From positions 1-55,916 of the forward strand of contig NZ_JACJSC010000036.1 of the NCBI RefSeq assembly GCF_014697575.1: 55,916 nt of DNA, in the 5' to 3' direction. Source of the stretch: Planktothrix sp. FACHB-1365 (GTDB lineage Bacteria > Cyanobacteriota > Cyanobacteriia > Cyanobacteriales > Microcoleaceae). The notes beneath the pieces were generated by a model, which saw only the letters and a list, made by a program, of their open reading frames with translations, was not told where the DNA came from and did no database searches. The position numbers and the translations under genes are program-made. Within the stretch, counting starts at the first letter, position 1. The number at the start of each line of letters is the position of its first letter. Below, piece after piece: positions 15,050-25,309 of the stretch.

Positions 15050-17005
15050 CTATTGATGATTAATGACAATTCCTAAACCATTATGAACAGGTGCGGCGGT
15101 TGGGAAAGGACGGTCTAAATAGTATCCTCCTAAATAGAGACTGGTAGAACTTCCTCCGTCTAAATTTAAAGCGGTAACAGCTTCTAATTTTTGAAGAATT
15201 TGAGCAAGTTCGGATAAACTAGGGCCAGAACCAGTGGGACGGTTATGAACGGCTAGTATAAGTAAAGTATTATTAGCGGTAATTGCAATTGCGCTGCGGA
15301 TGGCTTTTTGCTGTTGAAAGGCAGGATTAAATCGTTCTAAGGCTGCATCTAAAACAATTTGACGATTTTGAATTAATAACGGCCCTGCACCTAAAATATT
15401 AGGATAATGTTGAAAGTCTGAGGGGTCAGTTTGACTTTGTAATTGTAAATTAGTTCCGATGGGTAATAGATTTAATAAATCAGGACGACTTCGGACAACT
15501 AATAAATAACCCTGAACTGGAATAGGAATAGCAGGTGATCCCGATTTGGGGGAATCAATATGACGAGTAATTTGGTTATTTTCAACAACAATAATTTTTT
15601 CTTGATTGTTAATCGGAGTATAACTGTTTCCCCAATCGGAAGTATAACGAGAAATTCCAGCTTCTACATAACCGCTATTGAGATATTGTAGGGGTAAAGT
15701 TTGACCCGAATCTGTTGTTATAGTTTCTCTTAAGATTAAACGATTCATAATGATCGGTTTATCTTGTCCCCAAGCCATAGCACCTCGATTTAATATCGGA
15801 CTTGATAACCAGTTATTATTGAACCGAATCGCACCTAAAGGGTATTGATTATTGCGATTAAAAAATCCTCCGTTAATGGCTGCTAAAACGTCTGCTTTTT
15901 GAGCTATAGCTAATAAGGGTGAAGTGCCTTGCCGAGAATTAGTATTACTTAAAATAGGAATTAAACTGGTGTTGGGTTGATTTAAGTCAACTTCTAACCA
16001 ATACACCGGAAATCGCTCAACTGATGATTCTGGAGTCTTGAAAATTCGATTGAGTAAAGAGCCTAAAGAACTCTCTGTTTTAGGGATTTCAATATACTCC
16101 TGTCTCCACCTAATCCCCGGTTGCCATAGAATATTTTTAGACTGTAAAAAATCGGGTTTAGGTTCTATAATTAAACGATAGGGAGAGTCTAAGCTTGTTA
16201 CAACAGGTCGCCAACCTGGAGGAACACTAAATTGCAGACGAGTTTGGGAATTTTGGGATTGTAATTTTATATTAGAAGTGTTATTATATAAGAGTTGAGG
16301 ATTAGCCTTAGCCTCTAAAATTAAACTCCAATCTTGTAAAGTTGGGGGAGCAGTTTGAGCAGGTTTAGGTTGATTTTGAATCGTGGGATCATCGGTTAGA
16401 GTAGGCGGTGAAGGTTGAGGAGAAGGAGAAGGCGATCGCTTTTGAATATCTGGAATAGGCTGTTGCCAGAATGTCGGTTTATCGAGTTCAATAATAATTT
16501 TTTGAGGTATAAAGTTAGAGAGTTTTGGAGATGATTCTGTTTCTAAAGATAAAGGTTCAAAACTGATAGATTGGATAGTAGAGGGTGGGGTTGTAATTTT
16601 TAAAGCTGTTCCATCCAGTTGAATTTTCCATTGAGAAGTTTGAGGAAGATTTGATAAATCTAAATAGCGATAGGGACGAATATATTGAGTTGATAAAATG
16701 ACAGAATCAGAAAACCATTGAATCGGTTGTTGAAAACTATTATTAGTATCGAGTAGATGAATCCCCATATTCTGCATTAATCCAATATCACTAATTTGTA
16801 CAGAATTCATTGAGTTTCTGTTAGTCGATTCAATTCTCCAAGGAATATTAATTAAATGGTTATTCAGTTCAATAATATTCCCAGATTGTGAAGCATCGTT
16901 TGTTTTGGGTACAGCTATAGTGTTAATGGGGAAGGCACTAAACCCGATTATACTTAACAATAAAATTAGATTTTTTTGAGGTTGATTTAGATTAAAATTA
17001 AGCAT
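15050..17005 (-). CDS. Exported phosphodiester glycosidase-family (NAGPA/DUF2233) protein
   Basis: A 651-aa protein taking the ATG at 17005; a TTG at 17023 would add six residues. Residues 1-35 look like a signal peptide (KNLILLLSIIGFSAF). Residues about 40-330 are low-similarity, with a Pro-rich stretch SPSPQPSPPTLTDDP near 195-210. The C-terminal half is the phosphodiester glycosidase domain seen in the mammalian mannose-6-phosphate uncovering enzyme and in bacterial exopolysaccharide-associated proteins: AAINGGFFNRNNQYPLGAIR, NRGAMAWG, GAGPLLIQN, and the closing NLDGGSSTSLYLGG. It is probably periplasmic or cell-surface and acts on glycan phosphodiesters. The neighbours do not reveal a substrate. 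A HIP1 octamer occurs near 16433. Confidence 0.85.
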   Translation of the reverse strand: MLNFNLNQPQKNLILLLSIIGFSAFPINTIAVPKTNDASQSGNIIELNNHLINIPWRIESTNRNSMNSVQISDIGLMQNMGIHLLDTNNSFQQPIQWFSDSVILSTQYIRPYRYLDLSNLPQTSQWKIQLDGTALKITTPPSTIQSISFEPLSLETESSPKLSNFIPQKIIIELDKPTFWQQPIPDIQKRSPSPSPQPSPPTLTDDPTIQNQPKPAQTAPPTLQDWSLILEAKANPQLLYNNTSNIKLQSQNSQTRLQFSVPPGWRPVVTSLDSPYRLIIEPKPDFLQSKNILWQPGIRWRQEYIEIPKTESSLGSLLNRIFKTPESSVERFPVYWLEVDLNQPNTSLIPILSNTNSRQGTSPLLAIAQKADVLAAINGGFFNRNNQYPLGAIRFNNNWLSSPILNRGAMAWGQDKPIIMNRLILRETITTDSGQTLPLQYLNSGYVEAGISRYTSDWGNSYTPINNQEKIIVVENNQITRHIDSPKSGSPAIPIPVQGYLLVVRSRPDLLNLLPIGTNLQLQSQTDPSDFQHYPNILGAGPLLIQNRQIVLDAALERFNPAFQQQKAIRSAIAITANNTLLILAVHNRPTGSGPSLSELAQILQKLEAVTALNLDGGSSTSLYLGGYYLDRPFPTAAPVHNGLGIVINHQ

Positions 17006-17160
17006 ATTTTGACAAAAATACAAACGAAAAACCTATTGTCAGTCTTCGCTACGCTCAGAATCTCTGACTATCTTCGAGGTTAGCAATAGATGCTTCACTT
17101 CGTTTGTGCTTCGGTGCTGCGTTTACCTAAACTCGATAAAATCAAGACATGGTTGACACT

Positions 17161-17193
17161 CTCACCTTACATCGCTTCGCGATGTAAGGTGAG
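17161..17193 (-). repeat. IS200/IS605-type right-end hairpin overlapping the tnpB 3' end
   Basis: CTCACCTTACATCGC and GCGATGTAAGGTGAG form a perfect 15-bp stem with a TTC loop (17176-17178), overlapping the tnpB stop codon. Subterminal hairpins at the tnpB end are typical of IS200/IS605 elements, and TnpB guide (omega) RNAs are made from this region. It could equally be a terminator-like dispersed palindrome. Confidence 0.6.
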
Positions 17194-18421
17194 ATTCTTT
17201 GTTCAACGAATCGACTTGCCCTAACAGGATTGCTCCCGTTAAAGTAGAGGTCAATTCTCCCAAAGCGTTTATCGGCTCTAAACCGAAAGTTCCCGTATGT
17301 CCTGCGGTACTTAATCCCATTCTTAAAATGTTTTTTGCCGCGTTTTCATCCCGCTCTAACTGACATCCACAACCACAAAAATGGGTTCTTGTTGATAGGG
17401 ATTTTTTCACAGTTTTTCCACAGCTTGAACAATTCTGAGAGGTATATTGAGGAGGAACAGCAATCGTTATCTTGCCATATTTTCTACCAAAATATTCCAA
17501 CCAAATTCGGAATTGATACCAAGCTGCATCACTAATTGATTTAGCTAGACAATGATTTTTGACTAAGTTCTTAATCTTTAAATCTATGCGCTTCGCGCAG
17601 GCTACGCCAACGTAGGCGACCAAATCGTTAGATTGGATGACGGAGTATGCAACACGCTTGCTAAACTCTTTTCGTTGCCGACTGATTTTTAGATGAGCCT
17701 TAGATAATCGCTGTCTGGCTTTTTTGCGGTTATTAGACCCTTTCTGTTTACGGGAAAGTTGTCTCTGTAACCGCTTAATTTTCTTCTCTCCTTTTCTTAA
17801 GAATTTGGGGTGATCTACTTTATTACCTTGGTCATCAGTGTAAAAAGCAGATAACCCTACATCTAAACCGATTGTTTTGTTAGTCGGTTCAGTCTTGATT
17901 TGAACGTTAATTGAAATCAGAAATTGACAATAGTAACCATCTGCACGTCTAACTAATCTCACCCGTTTAATTTGTTCGGGTTGATAGAAATGCAGATCAT
18001 AGCTTCCTACTAACCGTAACCGTCCAATCCCTTTCTTGTCAGTAAAGGTAATGGCTTTACGGGTTTCTAAATTCAATTGCCATCCGGTTGTTTTGTATTC
18101 AACCGAACGGCAATTTTTCTTGAATTTAGGGAAACCTTTTTTGCCGGGAACTTTCCGTTTACAATTGTCGTAGAATCGAGCGATAGCTGACCATGCTCTC
18201 TCGGCGCTAGATTGTCTCGCTTGAGAGTTTAGCTCGTTAGCGAATTTAAAGTCATGAGCTAATACACGACAATATTTGTTCAGATCGTACTTATTGACTC
18301 CTTTGTTATCCATCCAATATCTTAAACATTTGTTTTGGATGAATTGGGATGTACGAATGGCTTCATCTATTGCCTTGCGTTGTTGCAATGCGGCTCTAAC
18401 TTTAAATTCTAAAACTAACAT
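17162..18421 (-). CDS. tnpB: TnpB (IS200/IS605-family RNA-guided endonuclease), probably catalytically dead
   Basis: A 419-aa TnpB with an N-terminal OrfB helix-turn-helix region, the RuvC-I Asp in TIGLDVGLSAF (D187), a zinc finger (C331, C334, C349-C353 region) and RuvC-III RDENAAKNIL (D358). The RuvC-II Glu is missing. Family members read LVAYEDLK here; this one reads LVAY, nine inserted residues VGVACAKRI, then DLK. The insert is the palindromic DNA at 17586-17612 and it replaced the Glu codon. TnpB uses omega RNA to cut at target-adjacent motifs near the element's ends. Without Glu, cleavage should be lost although RNA-guided binding might remain. No tnpA transposase is present within 1 kb on either side, so this is a stand-alone tnpB unit. 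Outside the insert the frame is intact. Confidence 0.9.
   Translation of the reverse strand: MLVLEFKVRAALQQRKAIDEAIRTSQFIQNKCLRYWMDNKGVNKYDLNKYCRVLAHDFKFANELNSQARQSSAERAWSAIARFYDNCKRKVPGKKGFPKFKKNCRSVEYKTTGWQLNLETRKAITFTDKKGIGRLRLVGSYDLHFYQPEQIKRVRLVRRADGYYCQFLISINVQIKTEPTNKTIGLDVGLSAFYTDDQGNKVDHPKFLRKGEKKIKRLQRQLSRKQKGSNNRKKARQRLSKAHLKISRQRKEFSKRVAYSVIQSNDLVAYVGVACAKRIDLKIKNLVKNHCLAKSISDAAWYQFRIWLEYFGRKYGKITIAVPPQYTSQNCSSCGKTVKKSLSTRTHFCGCGCQLERDENAAKNILRMGLSTAGHTGTFGLEPINALGELTSTLTGAILLGQVDSLNKESHLTSRSDVR
17586..17612. repeat. Small dispersed palindromic repeat inserted in tnpB
   Basis: A 27-nt GC-rich segment with two nested palindromes (GCGCTTCGCGC and the GGC-TACGCC half) that replaces the tnpB RuvC-II Glu codon. 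It resembles small dispersed repeats known from Nostoc and relatives. Its length (nine codons in place of one, net +8) keeps the frame. Confidence 0.75.
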
Positions 18422-18625
18422 TTATACTACCTGAATCGACCTAAATCTTATCCTAGCGTAAGTTTTCTGTTTTGTGTCAACTTTTTCTATGTCGTGCTAC
18501 GCTGGTTATATTGCTCGGTTTTTCATCCCACCGTTAACCTGACGGTGTAACTATAGTACCTTCAAACCGAGATCTTAGATAACACGAGAGTCAATTACAA
18601 CCAACAACAGAATCAACAAAAACTT

Positions 18626-21600
18626 ATGTCAGGGAATATGGGCTACCCCTATGGGGGTCAACGCTGGTTAGTTGAAGAAAGAGATGCTTGCGGGGTGGGT
18701 TTTATTGCCAACCCATCTGGGGGTGCAAGTCATTCTATAATTCAAAAAGCGTTACCAGCCTTAACTTGTTTAGAACATCGGGGGGGCTGTAGTGCAGACC
18801 AAGACTCCGGGGATGGTGCGGGAATGATGACCGCTATTCCTTGGGAATTGTTAGCGCCTTGGTTTACAGAACGAAATATTGATATTCTGCAAGAGCCGGA
18901 ATGTAAATTTGGGGTGGGGATGGTGTTTTTACCCCAAGATAGTGATTTAGCAGCTAAAGCCCGTTCCATTATTGAAACTGACCTCCAACAAGAAGAATTA
19001 GTCGTAGTCGGTTGGCGAGAAGTTCCTGTAAAATCGGAAGTTTTGGGAGAACAAGCCAGAGAAAATCAACCCCGCATTGAACAAATTATTGTTTATTCGG
19101 GTAAGGGTTATACTGGGGATGATTTAGATCGACAATTGTTTTTAGCCCGTCGTTCCTCTGGAGTCGCCTTAGAAGCTCAGGGGTTAGTTTGGGGTGAGAA
19201 TATTTATATTTGTTCTCTGTCTTGCCGTACCATTGTCTATAAAGGGATGGTGCGTTCAGCAATCTTAGGAGAATTTTATTTAGATTTAATTAACCCAGCT
19301 TATAAGAGCAATTTCGCCGTTTACCATCGACGCTTCAGTACGAATACGATGCCGCGCTGGCCCTTAGCTCAACCGATGCGACTGTTAGGGCATAATGGCG
19401 AAATTAATACCCTGTTGGGAAATATTAACTGGATGCGGGCTAGAGAAGGAGTTCTTTCTCATCCGGTTTGGGGCGAGCGCTTAAAAACTTTAATTCCCTT
19501 TGTCGATGCTAAAAATAGTGATTCGGCTAATTTAGATAATGTCATGGAGTTGCTGGTGAGAACCGGGCGCTGTCCGTTGGAAGCGCTGATGATTATGGTT
19601 CCCGAAGCGTATAAAAACCAGCCGAACCTGAAAGATTTGCCCGAAATTACCGATTTCTACGAATATTATAGCGGCATTCAAGAACCTTGGGATGGCCCTG
19701 CATTATTAGTGTTTAGTGATGGGAAACAAATTGGCGCCTGTTTAGACCGTAATGGGTTACGTCCGGCGCGCTATTGTATTACCAAAGATGGGGTGATTAT
19801 GGTCGCCTCGGAAGCGGGGGTAGTGGATATCCCAGAAGAGGAGATTCAAGAAAAAGGCCGTTTAGGGCCAGGACAAATGATAGCGGTAGATTTAAGTACC
19901 CATGAAGTTCTCAAAAATTGGGAGATTAAACAACGGGTCGCCCATGAACACCCCTATCGAGACTGGTTACAACAATATCGTCACGACCTCGAACCCCAAC
20001 CCTTTGCTGCGGAAAAACAATTAGAACCTAACGACCTCCTCCAACAGCAAACGGCTTTTGGTTATGGCGCGGAAGATTTAGATATCCAAATTGCGGATAT
20101 GGCGAGTACCGGGAAGGAAGCAACCTTTTGTATGGGAGATGACATTCCCTTGGCGGTGCTATCTGATAAATCGCATTTGTTATATGACTACTTTAAGCAA
20201 CGATTTGCTCAGGTAACAAACCCGCCTATTGACCCCTTACGGGAACGGATTGTCATGTCGTTGTGTATGCGGTTGGGGAAACGGGGGAATTTGTTAGACG
20301 CAAAACCTGAAGATGCTCGACTGTTTAAAATTGACTCTCCCCTGCTGAATGAGGCGGAATTAGAAGCTTTGCATCAGTCGGATTTTCCCACAATCACCCT
20401 CTCAACATTATATGGGTTAGAAGGTGGGCCAAATGGTTGTGCGATCGCCTTAACTCGACTGTGTGAAAAAGCCGCAGAAGCCGTTGATCAAGGGAAAGAG
20501 ATCATTATTCTGTCCGATAAAGGATTAACCGCCGAACAAACCTATATTCCGCCGTTATTAGCGGTGGGGGCGGTTCACCACTATTTAATTAAAACTGGAA
20601 AACGCTTAAACGCTTCTATTGTGGTAGAAACAGCCCAATGCTGGAATACCCATCATTTCGCCTGTTTAGTGGGTTATGGGGCATCGGCGATTTGTCCTTA
20701 TATGGCTTGGGAAACGGTACGCCATTGGTGGTCTACTCCCCTAATTCAGAGCAATATGGAAAGTGGGAAAATTCCTGCCATCACCATCGAACAAGCTCAG
20801 AAAAACTATCGTAAGGCGGTAGAAGATGGACTGCTCAAAATCCTATCCAAAATGGGAATCTCGCTGCTGTCGTCCTATCAAGGGGCACAAATCTTTGAAG
20901 CCATCGGTATTGGAGAAGATTTACTAGACGTTGGGTTCCGAGGTACGGTGTCGCGTGTGGGTGGGTTAACGATTTCTGAGTTAAGCCAAGAGGTGTATCA
21001 ATTCCACGCCAAAGCCTTCCCCCTAGAAGCCAAAAAATTAGAAAACTTTGGGTTTGTCAATGCCATGAAGCGGGGTGAATATCACTTAAATAACCCTGAA
21101 ATGACGAAATTGCTCCATAAAGCCATTCGTTCTACAGAGGGAGATGGATTTGATTTATATGAAATCTATCGTCAATTCATGGAAAACCGCCCGGTGACGG
21201 CGTTACGGGATTTGTTAGACTTTAATAGCGATCGCAATTCAATTCCTTTAGATGAGGTTGAACCCGTTGAAGACATTGTTAAACGCTTCTGTACCGGGGG
21301 GATGTCCTTGGGGGCTTTATCTCCAGAAGCCCATGAAGTGTTAGCCATCGCCATGAACCGCTTAGGGGGTAAATCTAACTCTGGGGAAGGTGGAGAAGAC
21401 CCCGCCCGCTTTAAGATTTTTAATGATGTCGATGAAAATGGAATTTCCTTGAGTCGTCCTTATTTAAAAGGATTGCAAAATGGAGACAGCGCCAGTTCTG
21501 CCATTAAGCAAGTCGCATCGGGACGGTTTGGGGTGACACCAGAATATTTAATGAGTGCCCAGTCCATTGAGATTAAAATTGCTCAAGGGGCAAAACCCGG

Positions 21601-23221
21601 AGAAGGGGGACAATTACCCGGTCAAAAAGTCAGCCCTTATATTGCCATGTTGCGGCGCTCTAAACCCGGAGTGACATTAATTTCCCCTCCGCCTCACCAT
21701 GATATTTATTCCATTGAAGACTTAGCCCAATTAATCTTTGATTTGCACCAAATTAACCCGAAAGCGACGGTTTCAGTAAAATTAGTCGCAGAAGTCGGAA
21801 TTGGAACCATTGCAGCCGGGGTTGCTAAAGCGAACGCAGATTATATTCAAATTTCCGGTCACGATGGCGGGACGGGTGCGTCTCCCTTGTCTTCTATTAA
21901 ACACGCGGGGGGCCCTTGGGAATTAGGGTTAACAGAAGTCCATCGGGTGTTAATGGGAAATAAACTCCGCGACCGGGTACGTTTGCGCGTTGATGGCGGT
22001 TTCAAAACCGGATGGGATGTGGTGATGGGAGCGTTAATGGGGGCTGAAGAGTTCGGCTTTGGAACCATTGCGATGATAGCGGAAGGCTGTGTAATGGCCC
22101 GTATTTGCCATACGAATAAATGTCCGGTGGGGGTGACATCTCAACAGGAACGTCTGCGAGAACGGTTCCCAGGAACTCCGGGTCATGTCGTTAACTTCTT
22201 CTATTTTATTGCTGAGGAAGTGCGCCATATTTTAGCGGCGTTGGGATATCGCAAATTAGTGGATTTAGTCGGACGGTCTGACTTGTTGAAACGTCGGGAT
22301 AACGTCAATGTTGCCAAAACTCAACACCTGAATTTAGAGGTATTAACTCAACCTCCCGTCAGCAGCGATCGCAACTGGTTAAACCATGAACCAATCCATA
22401 GTAACGGCCCGGTTTTGGATGATGTGTTATTAGAAGATGTGGAAATTGCCACCGCCATTCAAAATCAAGGGACGGTGACAAAAACCGTGCGCTTGGTGAA
22501 TACTGACCGGACAGTAGGAACCCGCATTGCAGGTAAAATTGCCTCGCTGTATGGCGATAAAGGCTTTGCAGGACAAATTAACCTTAATTTCACAGGTTCG
22601 GCGGGTCAAAGTTTTGGAGCGTTCAATTTACCCGGAATGAAGTTAACTTTAACCGGGGAAGCCAATGATTATGTCGGGAAGGGAATGCACGGGGGAGAGA
22701 TTATTATTAAACCTCCGGTGGCTGTCACTTATAACCCCTCTGAGAATGTGATTATCGGGAATACCTGTTTATATGGGGCGACAGGTGGAACGTTATACGC
22801 CTACGGAAAAGCCGGAGAACGGTTTGCGGTGCGGAACTCCTTGGGTAAGGCTGTAATTGAAGGTGCTGGCGACCACTGTTGTGAATATATGACAGGCGGT
22901 GTGGTTGTGGTACTCGGTAAAGTCGGCCGGAATGTGGGTGCTGGACAAACGGGCGGCTTAGGCTATTTCCTCGATGAAGATGGGGAGTTTCCTGAAATGG
23001 TGAACCCGGAAATTGTCAAGATTCAACGGGTGAGTACGCCGATGGGTGAACAGCAGTTAAAAGAGTTGATTGAACAGCACGCGGAACGCACGGGAAGCGA
23101 GAAGGCTAAAACAATTCTGGCGAACTGGTCGGAGTATTTACCGAAGTTCTGGCAGGTTGTTCCTCCTTCGGAAAAAGATAGTCCTGAAGCGTCGGTCGCG
23201 GAATTGGCGGTTGCGATTTAG
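18626..23221 (+). CDS. gltS: Ferredoxin-dependent glutamate synthase (Fd-GOGAT)
   Basis: A 1531-aa Fd-GOGAT (also called glsF). It converts glutamine plus 2-oxoglutarate to two glutamates using photosynthetic ferredoxin, the second step of cyanobacterial nitrogen assimilation. A short N-terminal propeptide ends before the amidotransferase nucleophile Cys22 ([13 protein letters not shown]), and [20 protein letters not shown] is close to plastid Fd-GOGAT. The central FMN domain includes EGGEDPARF and GGTGASP. The 3Fe-4S cluster cysteines lie in [15 protein letters not shown] (about 1153-1167). The C-terminal beta-helix domain has repeated GG/GAGD motifs and is complete. No gltD-like small subunit follows, consistent with the ferredoxin type. 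The 204-nt upstream region has no clear NtcA box. A large palindrome at 23228 follows the stop directly. Confidence 0.97.
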   Translation: MSGNMGYPYGGQRWLVEERDACGVGFIANPSGGASHSIIQKALPALTCLEHRGGCSADQDSGDGAGMMTAIPWELLAPWFTERNIDILQEPECKFGVGMVFLPQDSDLAAKARSIIETDLQQEELVVVGWREVPVKSEVLGEQARENQPRIEQIIVYSGKGYTGDDLDRQLFLARRSSGVALEAQGLVWGENIYICSLSCRTIVYKGMVRSAILGEFYLDLINPAYKSNFAVYHRRFSTNTMPRWPLAQPMRLLGHNGEINTLLGNINWMRAREGVLSHPVWGERLKTLIPFVDAKNSDSANLDNVMELLVRTGRCPLEALMIMVPEAYKNQPNLKDLPEITDFYEYYSGIQEPWDGPALLVFSDGKQIGACLDRNGLRPARYCITKDGVIMVASEAGVVDIPEEEIQEKGRLGPGQMIAVDLSTHEVLKNWEIKQRVAHEHPYRDWLQQYRHDLEPQPFAAEKQLEPNDLLQQQTAFGYGAEDLDIQIADMASTGKEATFCMGDDIPLAVLSDKSHLLYDYFKQRFAQVTNPPIDPLRERIVMSLCMRLGKRGNLLDAKPEDARLFKIDSPLLNEAELEALHQSDFPTITLSTLYGLEGGPNGCAIALTRLCEKAAEAVDQGKEIIILSDKGLTAEQTYIPPLLAVGAVHHYLIKTGKRLNASIVVETAQCWNTHHFACLVGYGASAICPYMAWETVRHWWSTPLIQSNMESGKIPAITIEQAQKNYRKAVEDGLLKILSKMGISLLSSYQGAQIFEAIGIGEDLLDVGFRGTVSRVGGLTISELSQEVYQFHAKAFPLEAKKLENFGFVNAMKRGEYHLNNPEMTKLLHKAIRSTEGDGFDLYEIYRQFMENRPVTALRDLLDFNSDRNSIPLDEVEPVEDIVKRFCTGGMSLGALSPEAHEVLAIAMNRLGGKSNSGEGGEDPARFKIFNDVDENGISLSRPYLKGLQNGDSASSAIKQVASGRFGVTPEYLMSAQSIEIKIAQGAKPGEGGQLPGQKVSPYIAMLRRSKPGVTLISPPPHHDIYSIEDLAQLIFDLHQINPKATVSVKLVAEVGIGTIAAGVAKANADYIQISGHDGGTGASPLSSIKHAGGPWELGLTEVHRVLMGNKLRDRVRLRVDGGFKTGWDVVMGALMGAEEFGFGTIAMIAEGCVMARICHTNKCPVGVTSQQERLRERFPGTPGHVVNFFYFIAEEVRHILAALGYRKLVDLVGRSDLLKRRDNVNVAKTQHLNLEVLTQPPVSSDRNWLNHEPIHSNGPVLDDVLLEDVEIATAIQNQGTVTKTVRLVNTDRTVGTRIAGKIASLYGDKGFAGQINLNFTGSAGQSFGAFNLPGMKLTLTGEANDYVGKGMHGGEIIIKPPVAVTYNPSENVIIGNTCLYGATGGTLYAYGKAGERFAVRNSLGKAVIEGAGDHCCEYMTGGVVVVLGKVGRNVGAGQTGGLGYFLDEDGEFPEMVNPEIVKIQRVSTPMGEQQLKELIEQHAERTGSEKAKTILANWSEYLPKFWQVVPPSEKDSPEASVAELAVAI

Positions 23222-23227
23222 GAACCT

Positions 23228-23301
23228 GGTGCGTGCGCTGCGCTTACACACCCTACGGTTTAACTATCACTGTAGGGTGCGTAAGCCTAAGCGCACGCAC
23301 C
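23228..23301. repeat. Large imperfect palindrome (about 28-bp arms) after gltS
   Basis: Left arm GGTGCGTGCGCT..GCTTAC.CACCCTAC and right arm GTAGGGTGCGTAAGC..AGCGCACGCACC flank a 15-nt loop. As RNA it would be a very stable stem directly after the gltS stop, so it may protect or end that transcript. The GGTGCGT words relate it to 181-206. Confidence 0.8.
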
Positions 23302-23413
23302 ATCCCTATAATTGTCACTTAAAGGAAAACCTGGATTTTTCATAGGTTCAAAGAACGTAACTTCGTTCAAATCCCCAAAGTGATAATCATAGGGATAACA
23401 GAAGTTTGGCTGT

Positions 23414-24361
23414 TCAATTTAACCAATTTAACCAGTATAGCCAGTCTTTAAATTCGTCATATATATTATCCTCAAATTCTTTAGTAGTTAAATAATCATA
23501 ATTCTTGCTTAATATACACTTCCAGTAAGAAAGGGGAGCTTCTTTGCAGAAATTCTCTATATGCTCTTTATGCTTATTTTCCCTAATGTCTATTAATGTA
23601 GATTCGCTTTGAGCAATATTAAATGTACATGAGACTGAAAACTCTAGTTGATTAATACATATAGCATCTAGTGTATCAGTATCTTCCTTTTGATAACATA
23701 AGCAATACTCTGGGCTGATAGGAAAATAAATTCCTTCTGCTGTTGGAGAGCATAATACAGGAGCATCCGAGATAATAAAATTTACACCTTCATTAGCTTC
23801 TATCAGTTTTAATCTAAGATTGTAAATGATATTAGATAGATTGTTCATAAAGTCTGTGTCCAATAAATTCAAGCCTTGAATTTGCTTTCCTTCGCTTTCA
23901 TCTGAAGACATGGATGTAGCGGTTTGTCTAGCAGCAGGTGTCCTAAACAATTGATATACAACATACTTTGCAAGGCTTTTTTTATCATCATTAGTCAAGA
24001 CATCAACACTGTGGCTATCCAGTAAATTCTTGATTATTGGAGCTATTTTATCATCAAGTTTAGTAAAAGCCTTTTGGTCATAATTAAGTTTTCGACTTAT
24101 ATTTTTATCTTTATCTGATACAACAGTAAAAGAATAGAAACCTTTTTGGGCACACAGGCGCTTAATACTTGTACCCTTAATATGCCCATTCTTATCTTTC
24201 CTCAAACAAAATAAAGGTGAACCCTCTCTCTTAAAATTTTTAAGAATTGAGCGAGGAACATAATGTTGATTATAGTTTTCATCATTCATCAAAGCTAAAA
24301 CTTTTTCTTGATCTTCTGATTTTGATTTTTGCATTTTATTGAGTAGTAATTGTTCATTCAT
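23414..24361 (-). CDS. DUF4238 protein with a transplanted antitoxin N-terminus
   Basis: A 315-aa DUF4238-type protein. Residues 32-42 carry the family-defining NQHYVPRSILK motif, followed by FCLRKDKNGHIKG, the helical KYVVYQLFRTPAARQTA and FIISDAPVLCSP. The function of the family is not established, though it is scattered in accessory and defence-like regions. Residues 1-24 (MNEQLLLNKMQKSKSEDQEK then VLAL) match the start of the unrelated antitoxin at 28838 in protein and DNA, including bases just before the ATG. The gene therefore looks like a fusion by recombination that took over an antitoxin leader. Codon usage is more AT-rich than gltS, which suggests transfer. It is 62 nt upstream of the DUF5615 toxin on the same strand. 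Confidence 0.75.
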   Translation of the reverse strand: MNEQLLLNKMQKSKSEDQEKVLALMNDENYNQHYVPRSILKNFKREGSPLFCLRKDKNGHIKGTSIKRLCAQKGFYSFTVVSDKDKNISRKLNYDQKAFTKLDDKIAPIIKNLLDSHSVDVLTNDDKKSLAKYVVYQLFRTPAARQTATSMSSDESEGKQIQGLNLLDTDFMNNLSNIIYNLRLKLIEANEGVNFIISDAPVLCSPTAEGIYFPISPEYCLCYQKEDTDTLDAICINQLEFSVSCTFNIAQSESTLIDIRENKHKEHIENFCKEAPLSYWKCILSKNYDYLTTKEFEDNIYDEFKDWLYWLNWLN

Positions 24362-24423
24362 TTTGCTCTCTCCATTAAATCCTATTCAAAGTTTTTGCTG
24401 CTATGAAGTGTTAGCCTGTGCTG

Positions 24424-24762
24424 TTAGTCTCCTCTGATTTCCACTAACGTCTCCCCAGTTTCCAAAAGTTCTAATGCTCTAGGTAATGTTCCGCTTAAAA
24501 TCTCGCGCAGCCTAGCATTAGAGGTATTACCACAAGTCAACCAAATAATTTGTGGCGGTGAACCCAATCGATCAACTAAATCAACAAAATCACTATCTTT
24601 AGTCATCATAATAACGCCTTGTGCTTTTGCGGCTTCAAAGATTTCAGGATCTTCAGCATCTCTAAGTCCAACATCTCGCAATGCTACTGCTGTCACTCCA
24701 AATGTGTTAGTAATCCAGATTGCTATTGCAGGAGATAGGTGTGCATCTACCCAGATTGTCAT
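24424..24762 (-). CDS. DUF5615 PIN-like toxin
   Basis: A 112-residue PIN-like (Mut7-C/DUF5615) protein: MTIWVDAHLSPAIAIWI (first acidic residue D6), DVGLRDAEDPEIFEAAKAQG, the strand IMMTKDSDFVDLV with two acidic residues, and WLTCGNTS. In this family the acidic cluster is thought to bind metal for RNA cleavage. It is the downstream member of a DUF433-DUF5615 pair, sharing 4 nt (ATGA overlap) with the DUF433 gene, the standard order for this type II toxin-antitoxin system. Full family length and no visible damage. Confidence 0.88.
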   Translation of the reverse strand: MTIWVDAHLSPAIAIWITNTFGVTAVALRDVGLRDAEDPEIFEAAKAQGVIMMTKDSDFVDLVDRLGSPPQIIWLTCGNTSNARLREILSGTLPRALELLETGETLVEIRGD

Positions 24763-24983
24763 GCTACTAATACCGGGTGATTAAGTTTCCGCGAGGCATA
24801 CAAAAGAGATGCTTTCAAATCATCTGCTTCGAGATCAGGCATTTCTTCCAATATATCTTCAGCAGTTAGTCCAGCCGCAAACAAGTCTAACACATCTGAC
24901 ACCCGAATTCTCATCCCTCGAATACAGGGACGACCACCACATTGCCTGGGATTAATTGTGATTCTTTCCAGCAGGGTTGACAT
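24759..24983 (-). CDS. DUF433 antitoxin
   Basis: A 74-residue DUF433 protein with the typical start and motif ITINPRQCGGRPCIRGMRIR, then VSDVLDLFAAGLTAEDILEE, a winged-helix-like DNA-binding domain. It is the antitoxin and probably the autorepressor of the DUF5615 toxin that overlaps it by 4 nt. The ATG at 24983 is the best start. The 113 nt upstream is shared with the divergent antitoxin-vapC operon at 25097 and must contain both promoters. Confidence 0.88.
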   Translation of the reverse strand: MSTLLERITINPRQCGGRPCIRGMRIRVSDVLDLFAAGLTAEDILEEMPDLEADDLKASLLYASRKLNHPVLVA

Positions 24984-25096
24984 TCAAAACGGCTCCATAA
25001 TCGCTTTCCTCTAGTATGCACTTTTGTTTGCCGTTTAAATAAGAAAACAATTGTATTGCCATATAATCTTAGCATTAAATCAGATAAAAATTGATA

Positions 25097-25309
25097 ATGA
25101 TTGAATCAGATATCCTCGAAAAACTGCAAGGAACATCAATCGAAGAGCGTATCCTAATCATTGAAGCCATTTTACAAACGGTCAAAAATGATATGCGCTC
25201 AACTTCCTTACCACAGCTTACCTCTGAACATCCCCTGCGAGGAAAAGTCATTCGCTATGAACATCCCTACGAACCCGTAGCCGGAGAAGACTGGGATGCA
25301 CTAACATGA
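25097..25309 (+). CDS. VapB-like antitoxin
   Basis: A 70-residue acidic protein with an N-terminal helical domain (IESDILEKLQGTSIEERILI then IEAILQTV) and a C-terminal tail (VIRYEHPYEPVAGEDWDALT) of the sort that occupies VapC active sites. The ATG at 25097 is preferred over TTG 25091. It overlaps the VapC-like toxin by 4 nt (ATGA). It is divergent from the DUF433-DUF5615 pair, so two toxin-antitoxin operons share one short control region. Confidence 0.82.
   Translation: MIESDILEKLQGTSIEERILIIEAILQTVKNDMRSTSLPQLTSEHPLRGKVIRYEHPYEPVAGEDWDALT

Noticed and set aside
17152-18481. Terminal inverted repeats GTTGACAC / GTGTCAAC bounding the tnpB unit
   Set aside because: Only 8 bp, and IS200/IS605 elements do not use terminal inverted repeats; likely chance.
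18547-18559. NtcA-binding site upstream of gltS
   Set aside because: GTA and TAC are separated by 7 nt here and not the required 8, and no well-placed -10 box follows.
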